A stretch of DNA of 64,000 nt from Variovorax boronicumulans (GCF_007677875.1 NZ_VEDO01000025.1:1-64000); one strand, 5' to 3'. Counted from the first letter of the stretch, positions 25,527 to 35,208 are shown. Translations and numbers: made by a program. Notes: generated by a model not told the origin, from the sequence alone.

Positions 25527-26210
25527 CTAGATCGCGCCGAGCCAGCAGGCGCGCTGGATCGCTGCCATCTTGTTGTCTGCGCCGAGCTTGGCCATGGCGT
25601 TGGCGATGTGGAAGTTCACCGTGCGCTCGGAGCATTCCATGCGCTCGGCGCTGGCGCGCGCGGTCAGGCCGTCGAAGGCCAGCCGCAGGCATTCCTCCTC
25701 GCGCCGCGTCAGCGGGCTCCAGGCCGCCACCAACGCACTGCGCAGGCTGGGCCAGAAGCCCTGGGCCAGCCAGGCCAGCGCGGCCACCTGGCTGCGCTGA
25801 TGCAACTCGCCGGAGACGAACAGGAAGCAGTCGAAGCTGCGCCCGGCCGGCAGGCCGAAGCTCACGCGCACCACCGCCTGCATGCCCAGGGCCAGCCAGG
25901 CGCGGCGCCATTGCGCATCCACCTCCGCCTCGGGCTGGGGCGGCTGCGCCAGCCGTTGCGAGGCCGCAGCCGCCATGCCATGCCGCCGGGGACCTTCGCC
26001 GAAGTCGGGACTGCGCGCCAGCGCATAGGCCGCCTGCTGCGCGCTGAGCGGGTAGACCGCCAGCACGCGGCGCTCGGACACGTGGCCTTGCAACTCCGGC
26101 CCCAGCACCACGATGGCGCCCACGTCCTGCGCGGAAAGCGCGTGCAACCACTCCCGCAGGAGTTCGATCAGGGAGCGACTGGCAGTTCTGACAGGTGAGC
26201 GTGACGACAT
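25527..26210 (-). CDS. LuxR-type transcriptional regulator (quorum-sensing-like architecture)
   Basis: The 227-residue product matches the size of autoinducer-binding LuxR proteins. Its C-terminal HTH reads LTRREEECLRLAFDGLTARA and ERTVNFHIANAMAKLGADNK, typical of LuxR quorum regulators and solos. The N-terminal region could be an autoinducer-binding domain but the usual conserved Trp/Tyr/Asp pattern is not obvious. No luxI-like synthase is nearby. It is divergent from a receiver-domain gene, 60 bp apart, suggesting paired control. Confidence 0.85.
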   Translation of the reverse strand: MSSRSPVRTASRSLIELLREWLHALSAQDVGAIVVLGPELQGHVSERRVLAVYPLSAQQAAYALARSPDFGEGPRRHGMAAAASQRLAQPPQPEAEVDAQWRRAWLALGMQAVVRVSFGLPAGRSFDCFLFVSGELHQRSQVAALAWLAQGFWPSLRSALVAAWSPLTRREEECLRLAFDGLTARASAERMECSERTVNFHIANAMAKLGADNKMAAIQRACWLGAI

Positions 26211-26270
26211 GGGAAAACCTTGCCGTGACAATACCACCGGCACTTTCCAGGACCCACCTGCCTCCTCTCC

Positions 26271-27257
26271 ATGAGCCTTCCGCTGTTCCATTGCCCCGGC
26301 AGTTTCTCGTTCCTGGACGACGACCCGGACTACCTTCAGATGCTGGCCCTGATGCTGCCCGGCCACTGGAACGTGCGCCTGCACACCAGCGTGGACGAGT
26401 GCCTGGGTCTGCTGCAGCAGGAATCGGCCGTCTGGGAAGACGACGCCTGGGCGCAGCAGCAGATCATCGACCGCTGGCGCCAGGGTGCCACGCCGCTGCT
26501 GCCGCAGGTGCTGGCCTATTGGGCCGGCCCGGTGCGCGCGCGCTACGCGCTCACGCACGCCTGCATCGTCGACTACTCGATGCCGCAGATGAATGGTCTG
26601 GACGCGCTCGCGGCCCTGAGCGACTGGCCCGGCCTGCGCGTGCTGCTGACCGGCCAGGCCGACGAGCAGATCGCCGTCGATGCCTTCAACCGCGCGCTGA
26701 TCGACCAGTTCCTGCCCAAGCAGGATCCCGACGTGGCGGCCCGCCTGCTGACGGTGCTGCGCCACATGCCCTCCAACGCCAACACGCGCGCCTCGCAGAT
26801 CTGGCGCGGCACGCTGACGCCGGTGCAGAACGCGCAGTTGCGCGTGCCCTCCACGGCGCGCGCGCTGCAGCAGCTGCTGGACCAGCATGGCTTCATCGAG
26901 CATGTGGTGCTGGGCGACCCGTTCGGCGCGCTCGGGCGCACGGCCGCCGGCGCGGTGGGCTGGCTGCAGCTTGAACCCGTGTCCGGGCTCGAGGAGCTGG
27001 AGCAGCTGGCCGAGGCCGCGGGGCTGGACGCCGGCGCGCTGGAAGACATCCGGCACGGCCGCCGTCTCGTCGATCTGGAACTGGGCCAGGCCCTGGGGCG
27101 CGGCGCGGTGCCGCGGCTGGAGCCGGCCTTCCCGATCGGGCTGGACGGCAGCCTGATCGGCGCGCTGTTCATGCTGGAGGAGGCGCACCAGCCGCCGGCC
27201 GAAAGCAGCTACGCGGCCTGGCTCGCGCGCCAGCCCGAGCGCCAGGTCAGGCGCTGA
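26271..27257 (+). CDS. Receiver-domain protein with enlarged REC domain
   Basis: A 328-residue protein. Receiver residues are present: acidic cluster FLDDDPD (residues 15-20), phosphoacceptor D101 in CIVDYSMPQMNG, T127 in LLTG and K150 in FLPKQ. D101 is about 45 residues later than in normal receivers, because a segment is inserted between the first helix and the third strand. The C-terminal 170 residues (with a segment LEELEQLAEAAGLDAGALED) match no output domain I know. No kinase is adjacent. Divergence from the LuxR gene suggests a shared circuit. Confidence 0.7.
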   Translation: MSLPLFHCPGSFSFLDDDPDYLQMLALMLPGHWNVRLHTSVDECLGLLQQESAVWEDDAWAQQQIIDRWRQGATPLLPQVLAYWAGPVRARYALTHACIVDYSMPQMNGLDALAALSDWPGLRVLLTGQADEQIAVDAFNRALIDQFLPKQDPDVAARLLTVLRHMPSNANTRASQIWRGTLTPVQNAQLRVPSTARALQQLLDQHGFIEHVVLGDPFGALGRTAAGAVGWLQLEPVSGLEELEQLAEAAGLDAGALEDIRHGRRLVDLELGQALGRGAVPRLEPAFPIGLDGSLIGALFMLEEAHQPPAESSYAAWLARQPERQVRR

Positions 27258-27516
27258 AGCGGGCCGCGCTGCGCGCGCGGGCCTTGGCAGCCTCGTCGTC
27301 GCGGTTCTTCGGTTCGGCCGTCGTCACCAGCTCCGCGAGCAGTTCAGTGGCCGCGGCCGCCACGGCCTCCACCGCCCGCGCGAAGGCGGCCTCGTTCGCC
27401 TTCGACGGCACCGAAAAGCCCGAGAGCTTGCGCACGAACTGCAGCGAGGCCGCGCGGACCTCCAGCTCGGTCGCTGGCGGCTCGAAGTTGAACAGGGTCT
27501 TGATGCTGCGGCACAT
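27247..27516 (-). CDS. DUF2277 family small protein
   Basis: An 89-residue protein opening MCRSIKTLFNFEPPATELEV and continuing FVRKLSGFSVPSKANEAAF, the hallmark of DUF2277. Function is unknown. It overlaps the stop of the convergent receiver gene by 11 bp and follows the MBL-rhodanese gene on the same strand by 18 bp, with which it is probably co-transcribed. Confidence 0.85.
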   Translation of the reverse strand: MCRSIKTLFNFEPPATELEVRAASLQFVRKLSGFSVPSKANEAAFARAVEAVAAAATELLAELVTTAEPKNRDDEAAKARARSAARFSA

Positions 27517-27534
27517 GGCGGCCTCCTCCTCGCG

Positions 27535-28644
27535 TCAGTTCTGCCGCCAGGGCAGGCCACGAAAGCGCCAGCCGCCCTTGCGGTTGCGGTGCGCGTCGGC
27601 ATCCGGGTCGCCCTCGAAGCCTTCGAGGATGTTGTAGGCCTCGATGCCCAGTTCGGTCGCGCGCTTGGCCGCGGCCACCGAGCGCACGCCGCTGCGGCAC
27701 AGCAGCAGCACCTTGCCGCCCGGGGGCACGGCGGCGCGCAGCGCGCCGTCGAAGTCCGGGTTCAGCGCCATGCCGGGCCACTGCTTCCAGGCCACGGGCA
27801 CGGCGCCGGGCACGAAGCCCACCCACTCGCGCTCGGCATCGGTGCGCACGTCCACCAGCACGGCCTTTCCGTCCGCGAACCACTGCGCCGCGAGTGCGGG
27901 CGAGACATCGCCGGCGTAGCCCTCGGCCGGGCGCGGCGCGGCATCGGCCACCGCCGGCGCGGCGCCCAGGCCTGACTGCAGGTTGGCCGGCACGGCCTCG
28001 TCCATGCGTTGGGGGCGGGGCAGGTTGAGCGCTTGCATGATGGCCACGAACTCGGCTTCGGTCTTACCGGCCACGCGCGGATTCGATCGCTTCTCTTCGC
28101 CGATGGTCGTGTGTGTGCGGCCCTGGTAGTCGTGGCCGGGCCAGACCACGGTGGCATCGGGCAGCTGGAACAGCACGCCGGTGATGCTGCGGTACAGCGC
28201 CTGCGCGCTGCCCGACTGGAAGTCGGTGCGGCCGCAGCCGCCGATCAGCAAGGTGTCGCCCGTGAACACGTGGCCGTGCCACAGGTAGCACATGCTGCCG
28301 GCGGTGTGGCCCGGCGTGTGCAGCACGCGCAGGCGCTGCTGGCCGAAGGCGATCTCTTCACCGTCGTGCAGCTGCACCGCGGCCGTGGCGATGCCGCAGC
28401 CGGCCGGCGCGGCGGTGCGTGCACCGGCGTGCTCGGCCAGCAGGCCGGCGCTCGTCACGTGGTCAGCATGGGCATGCGTCTCCAGCGTCCAGGCCAGTTG
28501 CAGGCCGCGCTCGCGCAGCAGCGCCAGGTCGCGCTCGAGCTGCGCGTCCACCGGGTCGATGATCACGGCCGCACGCGTGGCCGGGTCGGCCAGCACATAG
28601 GTGTAGGTGCTGGAGGCGGGGTCGAAGAGCTGGATGGGGTCCAT
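27535..28644 (-). CDS. MBL-fold persulfide dioxygenase-like/rhodanese fusion
   Basis: A 369-residue fusion. The N-terminal metallo-beta-lactamase domain has THAHADHVT (about residue 56), HTPGHTAGS, FTGDTLLIGGCGRTDF and WPGHDYQG, the iron-binding pattern of ETHE1-type persulfide dioxygenases. The C-terminal rhodanese domain carries the active-site cysteine in LLLCRSGVRS (about residue 316). Such fusions oxidise glutathione persulfide and transfer sulfane sulfur during sulfide detoxification. It is divergent from the TRAP operon that begins at 28778; ATTCC repeats lie in the 133-bp gap but no clear operator was identified. Confidence 0.9.
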   Translation of the reverse strand: MDPIQLFDPASSTYTYVLADPATRAAVIIDPVDAQLERDLALLRERGLQLAWTLETHAHADHVTSAGLLAEHAGARTAAPAGCGIATAAVQLHDGEEIAFGQQRLRVLHTPGHTAGSMCYLWHGHVFTGDTLLIGGCGRTDFQSGSAQALYRSITGVLFQLPDATVVWPGHDYQGRTHTTIGEEKRSNPRVAGKTEAEFVAIMQALNLPRPQRMDEAVPANLQSGLGAAPAVADAAPRPAEGYAGDVSPALAAQWFADGKAVLVDVRTDAEREWVGFVPGAVPVAWKQWPGMALNPDFDGALRAAVPPGGKVLLLCRSGVRSVAAAKRATELGIEAYNILEGFEGDPDADAHRNRKGGWRFRGLPWRQN

Positions 28645-28777
28645 GGCATGCAGGGGTGGTTGTATCTACGCCAGTGTACGTAGTGGTATTCCCTGTCGGG
28701 GACATTCCGTGTTGGCCGGGGTTGTCAGATGACCCAACATCCACGCGCTTTCTTTGACAACCACTGGAGACACACCG

Positions 28778-29896
28778 ATGACCCAAGCCAAACCCTCTGC
28801 TGCGCCGCGCCGTCGCAACCTGCTCAAGGGCGCCGCCGTGGCCGCCGGTGCCATGTCCGCGCCCATGGTCAGCCAGGCGCAGACCACCACGCTGCGCTTT
28901 CAGAGCACCTGGCCGGCCAAGGACATCTTCCACGAGTACGCGCAGGACCTGGCCAAGAAGATCAATGACATGGCCGGCAACCGCTTGAAGATCGACGTGC
29001 TGCCGGCCGGCTCGGTGGTGCCCGCGTTCCAGCTGCTCGACGCGGTCAGCAAGGGCACGCTGGACGGCGGCCATGGCGTGATCGCCTACTGGTACGGCAA
29101 GAACTCGGCGCTGGCGCTGTGGGGCTCGGGCCCGGGCTTCGGCATGGACGCCAACATGGTGCTGGCCTGGCACTACTACGGCGGCGGCAAGGCGCTCGTC
29201 GAGGAGATCTACAAGAGCCTGAACCTGGACGTGGTCTCCTACATGTACGGCCCCATGCCGGTCCAGCCGCTGGGCTGGTTCAAGAAGCCCGTGGCCAAGG
29301 CCGATGACATGAAGGGCCTGAAGTTCCGCACCGTCGGCCTGGCGGTGGACGTGTTCACCGACATGGGCGCGGCCGTGAACCCGCTGCCCGGCGGCGAGAT
29401 CGTGCCCGCGCTGGACCGCGGCCTGATCGACGCGGCCGAGTTCAACAACGCCTCCAGCGACCGCGTGCTGGGCTTTCCCGACGTGGCCAAGAACTGCATG
29501 CTGCAGAGCTTCCACCAGAGCGGCGAGCAGTTCGAGGTGCTGTTCAACAAGACCAAGCTCGATGCGCTGCCGGCCGAGCTCAAGTCCATCATCGACTACG
29601 GCGTGCAGGCCGCCAGCGCCGACATGAGCTGGAAGGCCATCGAGCGCAACTCCAAGGACTACGCGGAACTCAAGAAGCAGGGCATCAAGTTCTACAAGAC
29701 CCCCGATGCGATCCTGCGCGCCCAGCTGGCGTCCTGGGACAAGGCCGTCGCGGCCAAGTCCAAGGAGAACCCGATGTTCAAGAAGGTGCTCGATTCGCAG
29801 CGTGCCTTTGCGCAGCGCGCCGGCCAGTGGCACAACGACTACACGGTCGATTTCAAGATGGCCTACAACCACTACTTCGCACAGAAGAAGAGCTGA
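28778..29896 (+). CDS. TRAP transporter substrate-binding protein DctP (first TRAP system)
   Basis: The 372-residue product has a twin-arginine-like signal (RRRNLLKG, cleavage near SQAQ) and the DctP fold, beginning TTLRFQSTWPAKDIFHEYAQ with the family motif KGLKFRTVGLAVDVF. It resembles the subgroup that binds keto or hydroxy acids as dimers. A GGAGA ribosome-binding site precedes the ATG at 28778; an ATG at 28754 is possible. It is separated from its permease genes by a strong hairpin, which would keep binding protein in excess. Confidence 0.93.
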   Translation: MTQAKPSAAPRRRNLLKGAAVAAGAMSAPMVSQAQTTTLRFQSTWPAKDIFHEYAQDLAKKINDMAGNRLKIDVLPAGSVVPAFQLLDAVSKGTLDGGHGVIAYWYGKNSALALWGSGPGFGMDANMVLAWHYYGGGKALVEEIYKSLNLDVVSYMYGPMPVQPLGWFKKPVAKADDMKGLKFRTVGLAVDVFTDMGAAVNPLPGGEIVPALDRGLIDAAEFNNASSDRVLGFPDVAKNCMLQSFHQSGEQFEVLFNKTKLDALPAELKSIIDYGVQAASADMSWKAIERNSKDYAELKKQGIKFYKTPDAILRAQLASWDKAVAAKSKENPMFKKVLDSQRAFAQRAGQWHNDYTVDFKMAYNHYFAQKKS

Positions 29897-29918
29897 TGCG
29901 GCCACCGATCCAGCCGTG

Positions 29919-29946
29919 ACAAGGGCGCCCAGAGCGGCGCCCTTGT
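29919..29946 (+). terminator. Intra-operon attenuator hairpin in TRAP operon
   Basis: ACAAGGGCGCC and GGCGCCCTTGT form a perfect 11-bp stem with loop CAGAGC, followed by CTTTGTCTG. It lies 22 bp after dctP and 28 bp before dctQ. The weak T-run suggests partial termination or mRNA-end stabilisation. Confidence 0.7.
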
Positions 29947-29974
29947 CTTTGTCTGCCCTTGTGAAAAGCGAGAC

Positions 29975-30595
29975 ATGCAAAAGCTTCTGCTTGCGATCGA
30001 CACGATCTCCACCTTCATCGGCAAGACCGCGGCCTGGGCCGTGGTCGGCCTCACGGTGCTGATCAGCTGGGAGGTGTTTTCCCGCTACGCGCTGAACAAC
30101 CCGCACGCCTGGGTGCTGGACGCGCAGATCATGCTGTACGGCACCTTGTTCATGCTGGCCGGCGCCTACACGCTGGCCAAGGGCGGGCACGTGCGCGGCG
30201 ACGTGCTCTACGGCTTCTTCAGTCCGCGCGCGCAGGCAAGCGTGGACCTCACGCTCTACATCGTCTTCTTCCTGCCCGGCGTCATCGCGATGACCTGGGC
30301 CGGCTGGACCTACGCGCAGGAGTCGTTGGCCATCCGCGAGCAGACCTTCTCGGCCACGCCGCTGCCGCTGTACCCGTTCAAGTTCGTGATCCCGGTCGCC
30401 GCGGCGGCGCTGCTGCTGCAGGGCCTGGCGGAGATCGCGCGCTGCGTGATCTGCCTGAAGACGGGTGCCTGGCCGCCACGCGGCGACGACGTGCAGGAGG
30501 TCGATGTCGACAAGCTCAAGGAGATGGTGCACGTGAAGGATGCCGACATCGCCGCGCTGGACCGCGAGCTCGCCGCCAAGCAAGGAAGGGCCTGA
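29975..30595 (+). CDS. TRAP transporter small permease DctQ (first system)
   Basis: The 206-residue membrane protein has four hydrophobic segments and the DctQ signature (ISWEVFSRYALNNPHAWV, then GAYTLAKGGHVRGDV). It has a C-terminal extension (about residues 170-206, rich in Asp, Lys and Glu) longer than usual. It works with the DctM subunit encoded 2 bp downstream to import the ligand of the upstream DctP using the Na+ gradient. Confidence 0.93.
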   Translation: MQKLLLAIDTISTFIGKTAAWAVVGLTVLISWEVFSRYALNNPHAWVLDAQIMLYGTLFMLAGAYTLAKGGHVRGDVLYGFFSPRAQASVDLTLYIVFFLPGVIAMTWAGWTYAQESLAIREQTFSATPLPLYPFKFVIPVAAAALLLQGLAEIARCVICLKTGAWPPRGDDVQEVDVDKLKEMVHVKDADIAALDRELAAKQGRA

Positions 30596-30597
30596 AC

Positions 30598-32568
30598 ATG
30601 CGCAAGGAACTGTGGTTCGGCTTTTCCATCATGGGCCTGGTGCTGTTGGCCATCGTCTGGATGCTGCTGGGCGTGGACCGCGTCACGCACGGTCACCAGG
30701 GCCTCCTGATGCTGTCGCTGGTGGTCATCGCCATCATGCTGGGCTTTCCCACGGCCTTCACGCTGATGGGCATGGGCATGATCTTCACCTGGCTGGCCTA
30801 CGACGGCGACATCCAGCGCACGCTCGATCTGATGGTGCAGGCGGCCTACAAGAGCATGGCCAACGACGTGCTGATCGCGATACCGCTGTTCGTGTTCATG
30901 GGCTACCTGGTCGAGCGCGCCAACCTCATCGAAAAGCTGTTCAGGAGCATGCACCTGGCGATGGCGCGCGTGCCCGGCTCGCTGGCCGTGGCCACGCTGG
31001 TCACCTGCGCCATCTTCGCCACGGCCACCGGCATCGTCGGCGCCGTGGTCACGCTGATGGGCCTCTTGGCGCTGCCGGCCATGCTGCGTGCCGGCTACAG
31101 CACCTCGATGGCGGCCGGTGCCATCACGGCCGGCGGCTGCCTGGGCATCCTGATCCCGCCCTCGGTGCTGCTGATCCTGTACGGCGCCACGGCCGGCGTG
31201 TCGGTGGTGCAGCTGTACGCCGGCGCCTTCTTCCCCGGTCTCATGCTGGCCGGCCTGTACGTCGTGTACGTGATCATCATGGCCAAGATCAAGCCGCAGT
31301 GGGCACCGCCACTGTCGGCCGAAGAGCGGCGCGTGGAACTGCCCGCGCTGACGCGCGCGCTGCCGGCCGACACCGCCAACTACGCCCCGTCGCGCTTGCT
31401 GCAGGCCCTCAAGGGCAGGCGCAATGCCGACGTGCCGACCGGCTACGTGCTGCGACAGCTGGCCCTGGTCGTGCTGCCGGCGTTGCTGTTCGCGCTGCTC
31501 GCCATCGGCACCTGGCGCGTGGTGACGACGGTCGAGGCCGAGGTGCAGTACGACATCCAGCCCATCGGCGCCGAAAGCAGCAACAGCGCGCCCGCCGAGG
31601 GTGGCCTGCAGGAGCCGCCCACGGACGCAGGGCTGCAGGAGCCGCCGACCGAGGGCGCGTTGCAGGAACCGCCCGCGGACGGCGCTGTGCAGGAACCGCC
31701 CACCGAAGGCGCCGTGCAGGAGCCGCCCGGCGCCGAGCCGCCGACCGCAGCGGCAGCCGAGCCGGCCAGCGCGCCGACGGCCACCACGGCGCAGGCGGCC
31801 GCCGAGCGCAAGCCCGCACCCACCTGGTGGTGGGTCACCTTTGCGGTGCTGGGGGTACTGCTCGCACTGTTCTACCTGTTCCTGAGCTTCGCGCGGCTGG
31901 AAATCTTCAAGATGCTGCTGGCCTCGTTCTTCCCGCTCGTGGTGCTGATCCTCGCGGTGCTGGGCTCCATCGTGTTCGGGCTGACCACGCCGACGGAAGC
32001 CGCCGCCATGGGCTCCCTGGGCGGCTTCCTGCTGGCCGCGGCCTACCGGCGCCTGAGCATGAATGTGGTCAAGGAGTCGGTCTACCTCACGGCCAAGACC
32101 TCGGCCATGGTCTGCTGGCTGTTCGTGGGCTCGGCCATTTTCTCGGCCGCCTTCGCGCTGCTGGGTGGACAGGAACTCATCGAGAAGTGGGTGCTGTCGA
32201 TGAACCTGTCCAAGGTGGAGTTCATGGTGCTCTCGCAGATCGTGATCTTCCTGCTCGGCTGGCCGCTGGAGTGGACGGAGATCATCGTGATCTTCATGCC
32301 CATCTTCATCCCGCTGCTGGACCACTTCGGCGTTGACCCGCTGTTCTTCGGCCTGCTGGTGGCGCTGAACCTGCAGACCGCCTTCCTGTCGCCGCCGGTG
32401 GCGATGTCGGCCTTCTACCTGAAGGGCGTGGCGCCGCCGCACGTGACCCTGAACCAGATCTTCGCCGGCATGATTCCGTTCATGGGCATCCAGATCCTCG
32501 CGATCTTCCTGCTCTACCTGTGGCCCGCCATCGGCCTGTGGTTGCCCCAGACCTTGTACGGGCGGTGA
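30598..32568 (+). CDS. TRAP transporter large permease DctM with large internal insertion
   Basis: A 656-residue protein, about 220 residues longer than a typical DctM. The normal DctM halves are present (start to about residue 220, with [20 protein letters not shown]; then from about residue 460, with [20 protein letters not shown]). Between them lie an extra membrane segment, a hydrophilic Pro/Glu-rich loop with five 9-residue repeats (consensus AxQEPPTEG, about residues 336-380), an Ala/Thr-rich stretch, and a second extra membrane segment ([20 protein letters not shown]). Oversized DctM proteins of this type exist in TRAP systems, but the repeat loop is unusual. It follows dctQ by 2 bp. 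Confidence 0.9.
   Translation: MRKELWFGFSIMGLVLLAIVWMLLGVDRVTHGHQGLLMLSLVVIAIMLGFPTAFTLMGMGMIFTWLAYDGDIQRTLDLMVQAAYKSMANDVLIAIPLFVFMGYLVERANLIEKLFRSMHLAMARVPGSLAVATLVTCAIFATATGIVGAVVTLMGLLALPAMLRAGYSTSMAAGAITAGGCLGILIPPSVLLILYGATAGVSVVQLYAGAFFPGLMLAGLYVVYVIIMAKIKPQWAPPLSAEERRVELPALTRALPADTANYAPSRLLQALKGRRNADVPTGYVLRQLALVVLPALLFALLAIGTWRVVTTVEAEVQYDIQPIGAESSNSAPAEGGLQEPPTDAGLQEPPTEGALQEPPADGAVQEPPTEGAVQEPPGAEPPTAAAAEPASAPTATTAQAAAERKPAPTWWWVTFAVLGVLLALFYLFLSFARLEIFKMLLASFFPLVVLILAVLGSIVFGLTTPTEAAAMGSLGGFLLAAAYRRLSMNVVKESVYLTAKTSAMVCWLFVGSAIFSAAFALLGGQELIEKWVLSMNLSKVEFMVLSQIVIFLLGWPLEWTEIIVIFMPIFIPLLDHFGVDPLFFGLLVALNLQTAFLSPPVAMSAFYLKGVAPPHVTLNQIFAGMIPFMGIQILAIFLLYLWPAIGLWLPQTLYGR
31603..31737 (+). 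repeat. Five tandem 27-bp repeats within dctM
   Basis: Five in-frame 27-bp units encode [36 protein letters not shown] and AVQEPPGAE. Copy number could vary by slippage without breaking the frame, changing the length of an exposed loop. Confidence 0.85.
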
Positions 32569-32617
32569 CACGCCCGGCGTCGCCCCGCGGTCAGAATGCA
32601 CCGCAGGAGGTCATGCC

Positions 32618-33601
32618 ATGTTCAAGGCTCTGGTGATCGAGAAGGACGACGCCGGCTACCGCGCCGGCGTCCAGGCGGTCGACGAGGCCGCGCTGCCCGA
32701 AGGCGAGGTGCTGGTGCGGGTGGAGTACTCCACCATCAACTACAAGGACGGTCTGGCCATCACGGGCAAGTCCCCGGTGGTCCGCAAGTTTCCGCTGCAT
32801 GCAGGCATCGACTTCGCGGGCACGGTCGAGGCGAGCGAAGACCCGCGCTTCAAGCCTGGCGACCGCGTGGTGCTGAATGGGTGGGGCGTGGGCGAGACGC
32901 ACTCGGGCGGACTGGCGCAAAAGGCCCGCGTCAAGGCCGACTGGCTGGTGCCGCTGCCCGACGGTCTGACCACGCGCCAGGCCATGGCCATCGGCACGGC
33001 CGGCTACACCGCCATGCTCAGCGTGCTGGCGCTGGAGCGCCACGGCCTGGTGCCGGGCATGGGCGACGTGCTGGTCACGGGCGCCAACGGCGGCGTGGGC
33101 AGCGTGGCCATCACGCTGCTGGCCGGGCTGGGCCACCGCGTGGTGGCCTCGACCGGGCGCACCGGCGAGGCGGCGCACCTGCAGGCGCTCGGCGCGGCCG
33201 AGGTGATGGACCGGGCCGAACTCTCGGCGCCAGGCAAGCCGCTCGGCAAGGAGCGCTGGGCCGCGGTGGTCGATTCGGTCGGCAGCCACACGCTGGCCAA
33301 CGCCTGCGCGCAGACGCGCTACGGCGGCGCGGTGGCCGCCTGCGGCTTGGCCCAGGGACTGGACTTTCCGGCGTCCGTGGCGCCGTTCATCCTGCGCGGC
33401 ATCACGCTGTACGGCATCGACAGCGTGATGGCCAAGCCCTCGGTGCGCATGCCGGCCTGGGAGCGTCTGGCGCGCGAACTTGACCTGGCGAAACTGGACG
33501 CGATCACCACCGAGATCGGCCTTGGCGAGGCCGTGCAGGCCGGCTCAGACATCCTCGCCGGCCGCGTGCGGGGCCGGCTGGTGGTCGACGTCAATCGCTG
33601 A
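32618..33601 (+). CDS. acuI: Acrylyl-CoA reductase/YhdH-type MDR oxidoreductase
   Basis: The 327-residue product is a zinc-free medium-chain reductase of the AcuI/YhdH family: [19 protein letters not shown] near the N-terminus, NADPH-binding [12 protein letters not shown] near residue 155, and YGIDSVMAK near the C-terminus. AcuI reduces acryloyl-CoA to propionyl-CoA, a step that detoxifies acrylate formed from dimethylsulfoniopropionate or 3-hydroxypropionate. It starts 49 bp after the TRAP operon and may be co-transcribed with it. No other DMSP gene is visible, so a general enoyl reductase role remains possible. Confidence 0.88.
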   Translation: MFKALVIEKDDAGYRAGVQAVDEAALPEGEVLVRVEYSTINYKDGLAITGKSPVVRKFPLHAGIDFAGTVEASEDPRFKPGDRVVLNGWGVGETHSGGLAQKARVKADWLVPLPDGLTTRQAMAIGTAGYTAMLSVLALERHGLVPGMGDVLVTGANGGVGSVAITLLAGLGHRVVASTGRTGEAAHLQALGAAEVMDRAELSAPGKPLGKERWAAVVDSVGSHTLANACAQTRYGGAVAACGLAQGLDFPASVAPFILRGITLYGIDSVMAKPSVRMPAWERLARELDLAKLDAITTEIGLGEAVQAGSDILAGRVRGRLVVDVNR

Positions 33602-33809
33602 ACGGCTCCGGTTGCGCGGACCGGTCGCCGCCGCGCCAGGGCAGCAGCACCAGCGCACAAGCCAGCGCGAACAGCAGTGCGCCGAACGGGGGCTCCGGCA
33701 TGCGCCAGCCGAAATCAGCAGCCGGCACCTCGGGCAGCAGCACGACCGCGGCCGTGGCGCTGGCGAACAGCAGCAGGCAGCACAAGGACACAAGGCGGGT
33801 GATGGACAT
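33591..33809 (-). CDS. Small hypothetical membrane protein
   Basis: A 72-residue frame with two hydrophobic segments ([20 protein letters not shown] and [16 protein letters not shown]) and polar ends. It overlaps the end of acuI by 11 bp and lies 106 bp downstream of the second dctM on the same strand. Composition is protein-like but there is no clear ribosome-binding site and no family I recognise. It may be a real membrane peptide or a chance frame. Confidence 0.45.
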   Translation of the reverse strand: MSITRLVSLCCLLLFASATAAVVLLPEVPAADFGWRMPEPPFGALLFALACALVLLPWRGGDRSAQPEPFSD

Positions 33810-33915
33810 GCTGCGATGAAACCACCATTGCGAGCCCATCGCATCTGCAAGATGGTGGAAGTTATGTGTTTTCAGCGCCGGCATGACTGCAGCCACCCCG
33901 TCAGCCAGCGCGCCA

Positions 33916-35196
33916 TCAGCCGGCGAACCAGCGTGCCGGAACGATCACGAGCGCGGGGAATAAGACCATCAGGAACATCAGAATGAACTGCGCGACCATG
34001 AAGGGCCAGACCCCCTTGGTCACCTGGTCCATGCTGATCTTGCCGACGCCGGCCACGGTGTTCAGCACCACGCCCACGGGCGGCGTGATCAGGCCGATGG
34101 CGTTGTTCATGATGAACAGCACGCCGAAGTAGACCGGATCGATGCCCGCGGCCTTGACGATGGGCATCAGCACCGGCGTCAGGATCAGGATGGTGGGCGT
34201 CATGTCGAGCGCCGTGCCCACGACCATCACCAGCACCATGATGGCCGCCATCAGCACGCGCGGGTTGTCCAGCAGCGGCTGCAGCAACGAGACCACCTGG
34301 TCGGGCAGTTGCGCCACCGTGATGAGCCACGCGCTGACCATGGCACCGGCCACCAGGAACATGACCACCGCCGTGGTCTTGGAGGCCGCCAGGAACAGGC
34401 CGAACAACTGGTTCAGCTTCAGCTCACCGTAGACGAAGATCGACACCACCAGCGCGTACACCGCAGCCACTACGGCGGCCTCGGTCGGCGTGAACACGCC
34501 GAACTTCAGGCCGACGATCACGATCAGCGGCAGGCCGAGCGCGAACAGCGCGTCCTTGAACGCACGGAAGATTTCTGCGCTGCTGCGGCGCGGCTGCGGC
34601 TGCACGTTCTCGCGCTGGCTCAGGATCCACCAGGTCACGCACAAGGCCACGCCGAGCAGGATGCCGGGCACGATCCCGGCCAGGAACAGCTTGGAGATGG
34701 ACACGTTGGCCGCCACGCCGAAGATCACGAAGCCGATGGACGGCGGGATCACGGGGGCGATGATGCTGGCGGCCGACAGCAGGCCGGCCGAGCGCGCCTT
34801 GTCGTGGCCGGCGGCGGCCATCATGGGCAACAGCAGCGCGGCCAAAGCGGCGGCGTCGGCCACGGCCGAGCCGGACAGTGCGGCCATCATGATGGCGGCG
34901 GCGATGGACACGTAGCCCAGGCCACCCCGCACATGGCCGATCAGGGTCATCGCGAACTGCACGATGCGGCGCGACAGGCCGCCCGCGTTCATGATTTCGC
35001 CGGCGAGCATGAAGAAGGGCACGGCCAGGAGCGGAAAGCTGTTGGCCCCCTCGAGCAGGTTCTGCGCCAGGATCTGGGCATCGAACATGTCCAGGTGCCA
35101 CATCAACGCCGCACCGCTGGCCAGCAGCGCATAGGAGATCGGCACGCCGATGGCCATGGCGGCCAGCAGTGCGCCCACGAAAATGAAGATGGTCAT
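33916..35196 (-). CDS. TRAP transporter large permease DctM (second system)
   Basis: The 426-residue protein has the standard DctM length and signatures (GAALMWHLDMFDAQILAQNL, APVIPPSIGFVIFGVAANVS, LITPPVGVVLNTVAGVGKIS). With the DctQ encoded 12 bp upstream and the DctP at 36219-37235 it forms a complete TRAP importer. The operon also encodes AroQ, which suggests the ligand is a cyclitol carboxylate such as quinate, dehydroquinate or shikimate. The ligand assignment is inference. Confidence 0.95.
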   Translation of the reverse strand: MTIFIFVGALLAAMAIGVPISYALLASGAALMWHLDMFDAQILAQNLLEGANSFPLLAVPFFMLAGEIMNAGGLSRRIVQFAMTLIGHVRGGLGYVSIAAAIMMAALSGSAVADAAALAALLLPMMAAAGHDKARSAGLLSAASIIAPVIPPSIGFVIFGVAANVSISKLFLAGIVPGILLGVALCVTWWILSQRENVQPQPRRSSAEIFRAFKDALFALGLPLIVIVGLKFGVFTPTEAAVVAAVYALVVSIFVYGELKLNQLFGLFLAASKTTAVVMFLVAGAMVSAWLITVAQLPDQVVSLLQPLLDNPRVLMAAIMVLVMVVGTALDMTPTILILTPVLMPIVKAAGIDPVYFGVLFIMNNAIGLITPPVGVVLNTVAGVGKISMDQVTKGVWPFMVAQFILMFLMVLFPALVIVPARWFAG

Positions 35197-35208
35197 CTCG
35201 GCGGGTCC

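Noticed and set aside
28645-28777. Possible operator in the divergent MBL-rhodanese/TRAP gap (repeated ATTCC, CTACG...CGTAG)
   Set aside because: Arms are only 5 bp and do not match a known family consensus or recur elsewhere in the window.
33813-33827. 15-bp match (GGTGGTTTCATCGCA, minus strand) to the tail of the hairpin repeat at 101-115
   Set aside because: No hairpin or loop motif accompanies it, and a 15-bp match is expected by chance in 64 kb of biased composition.
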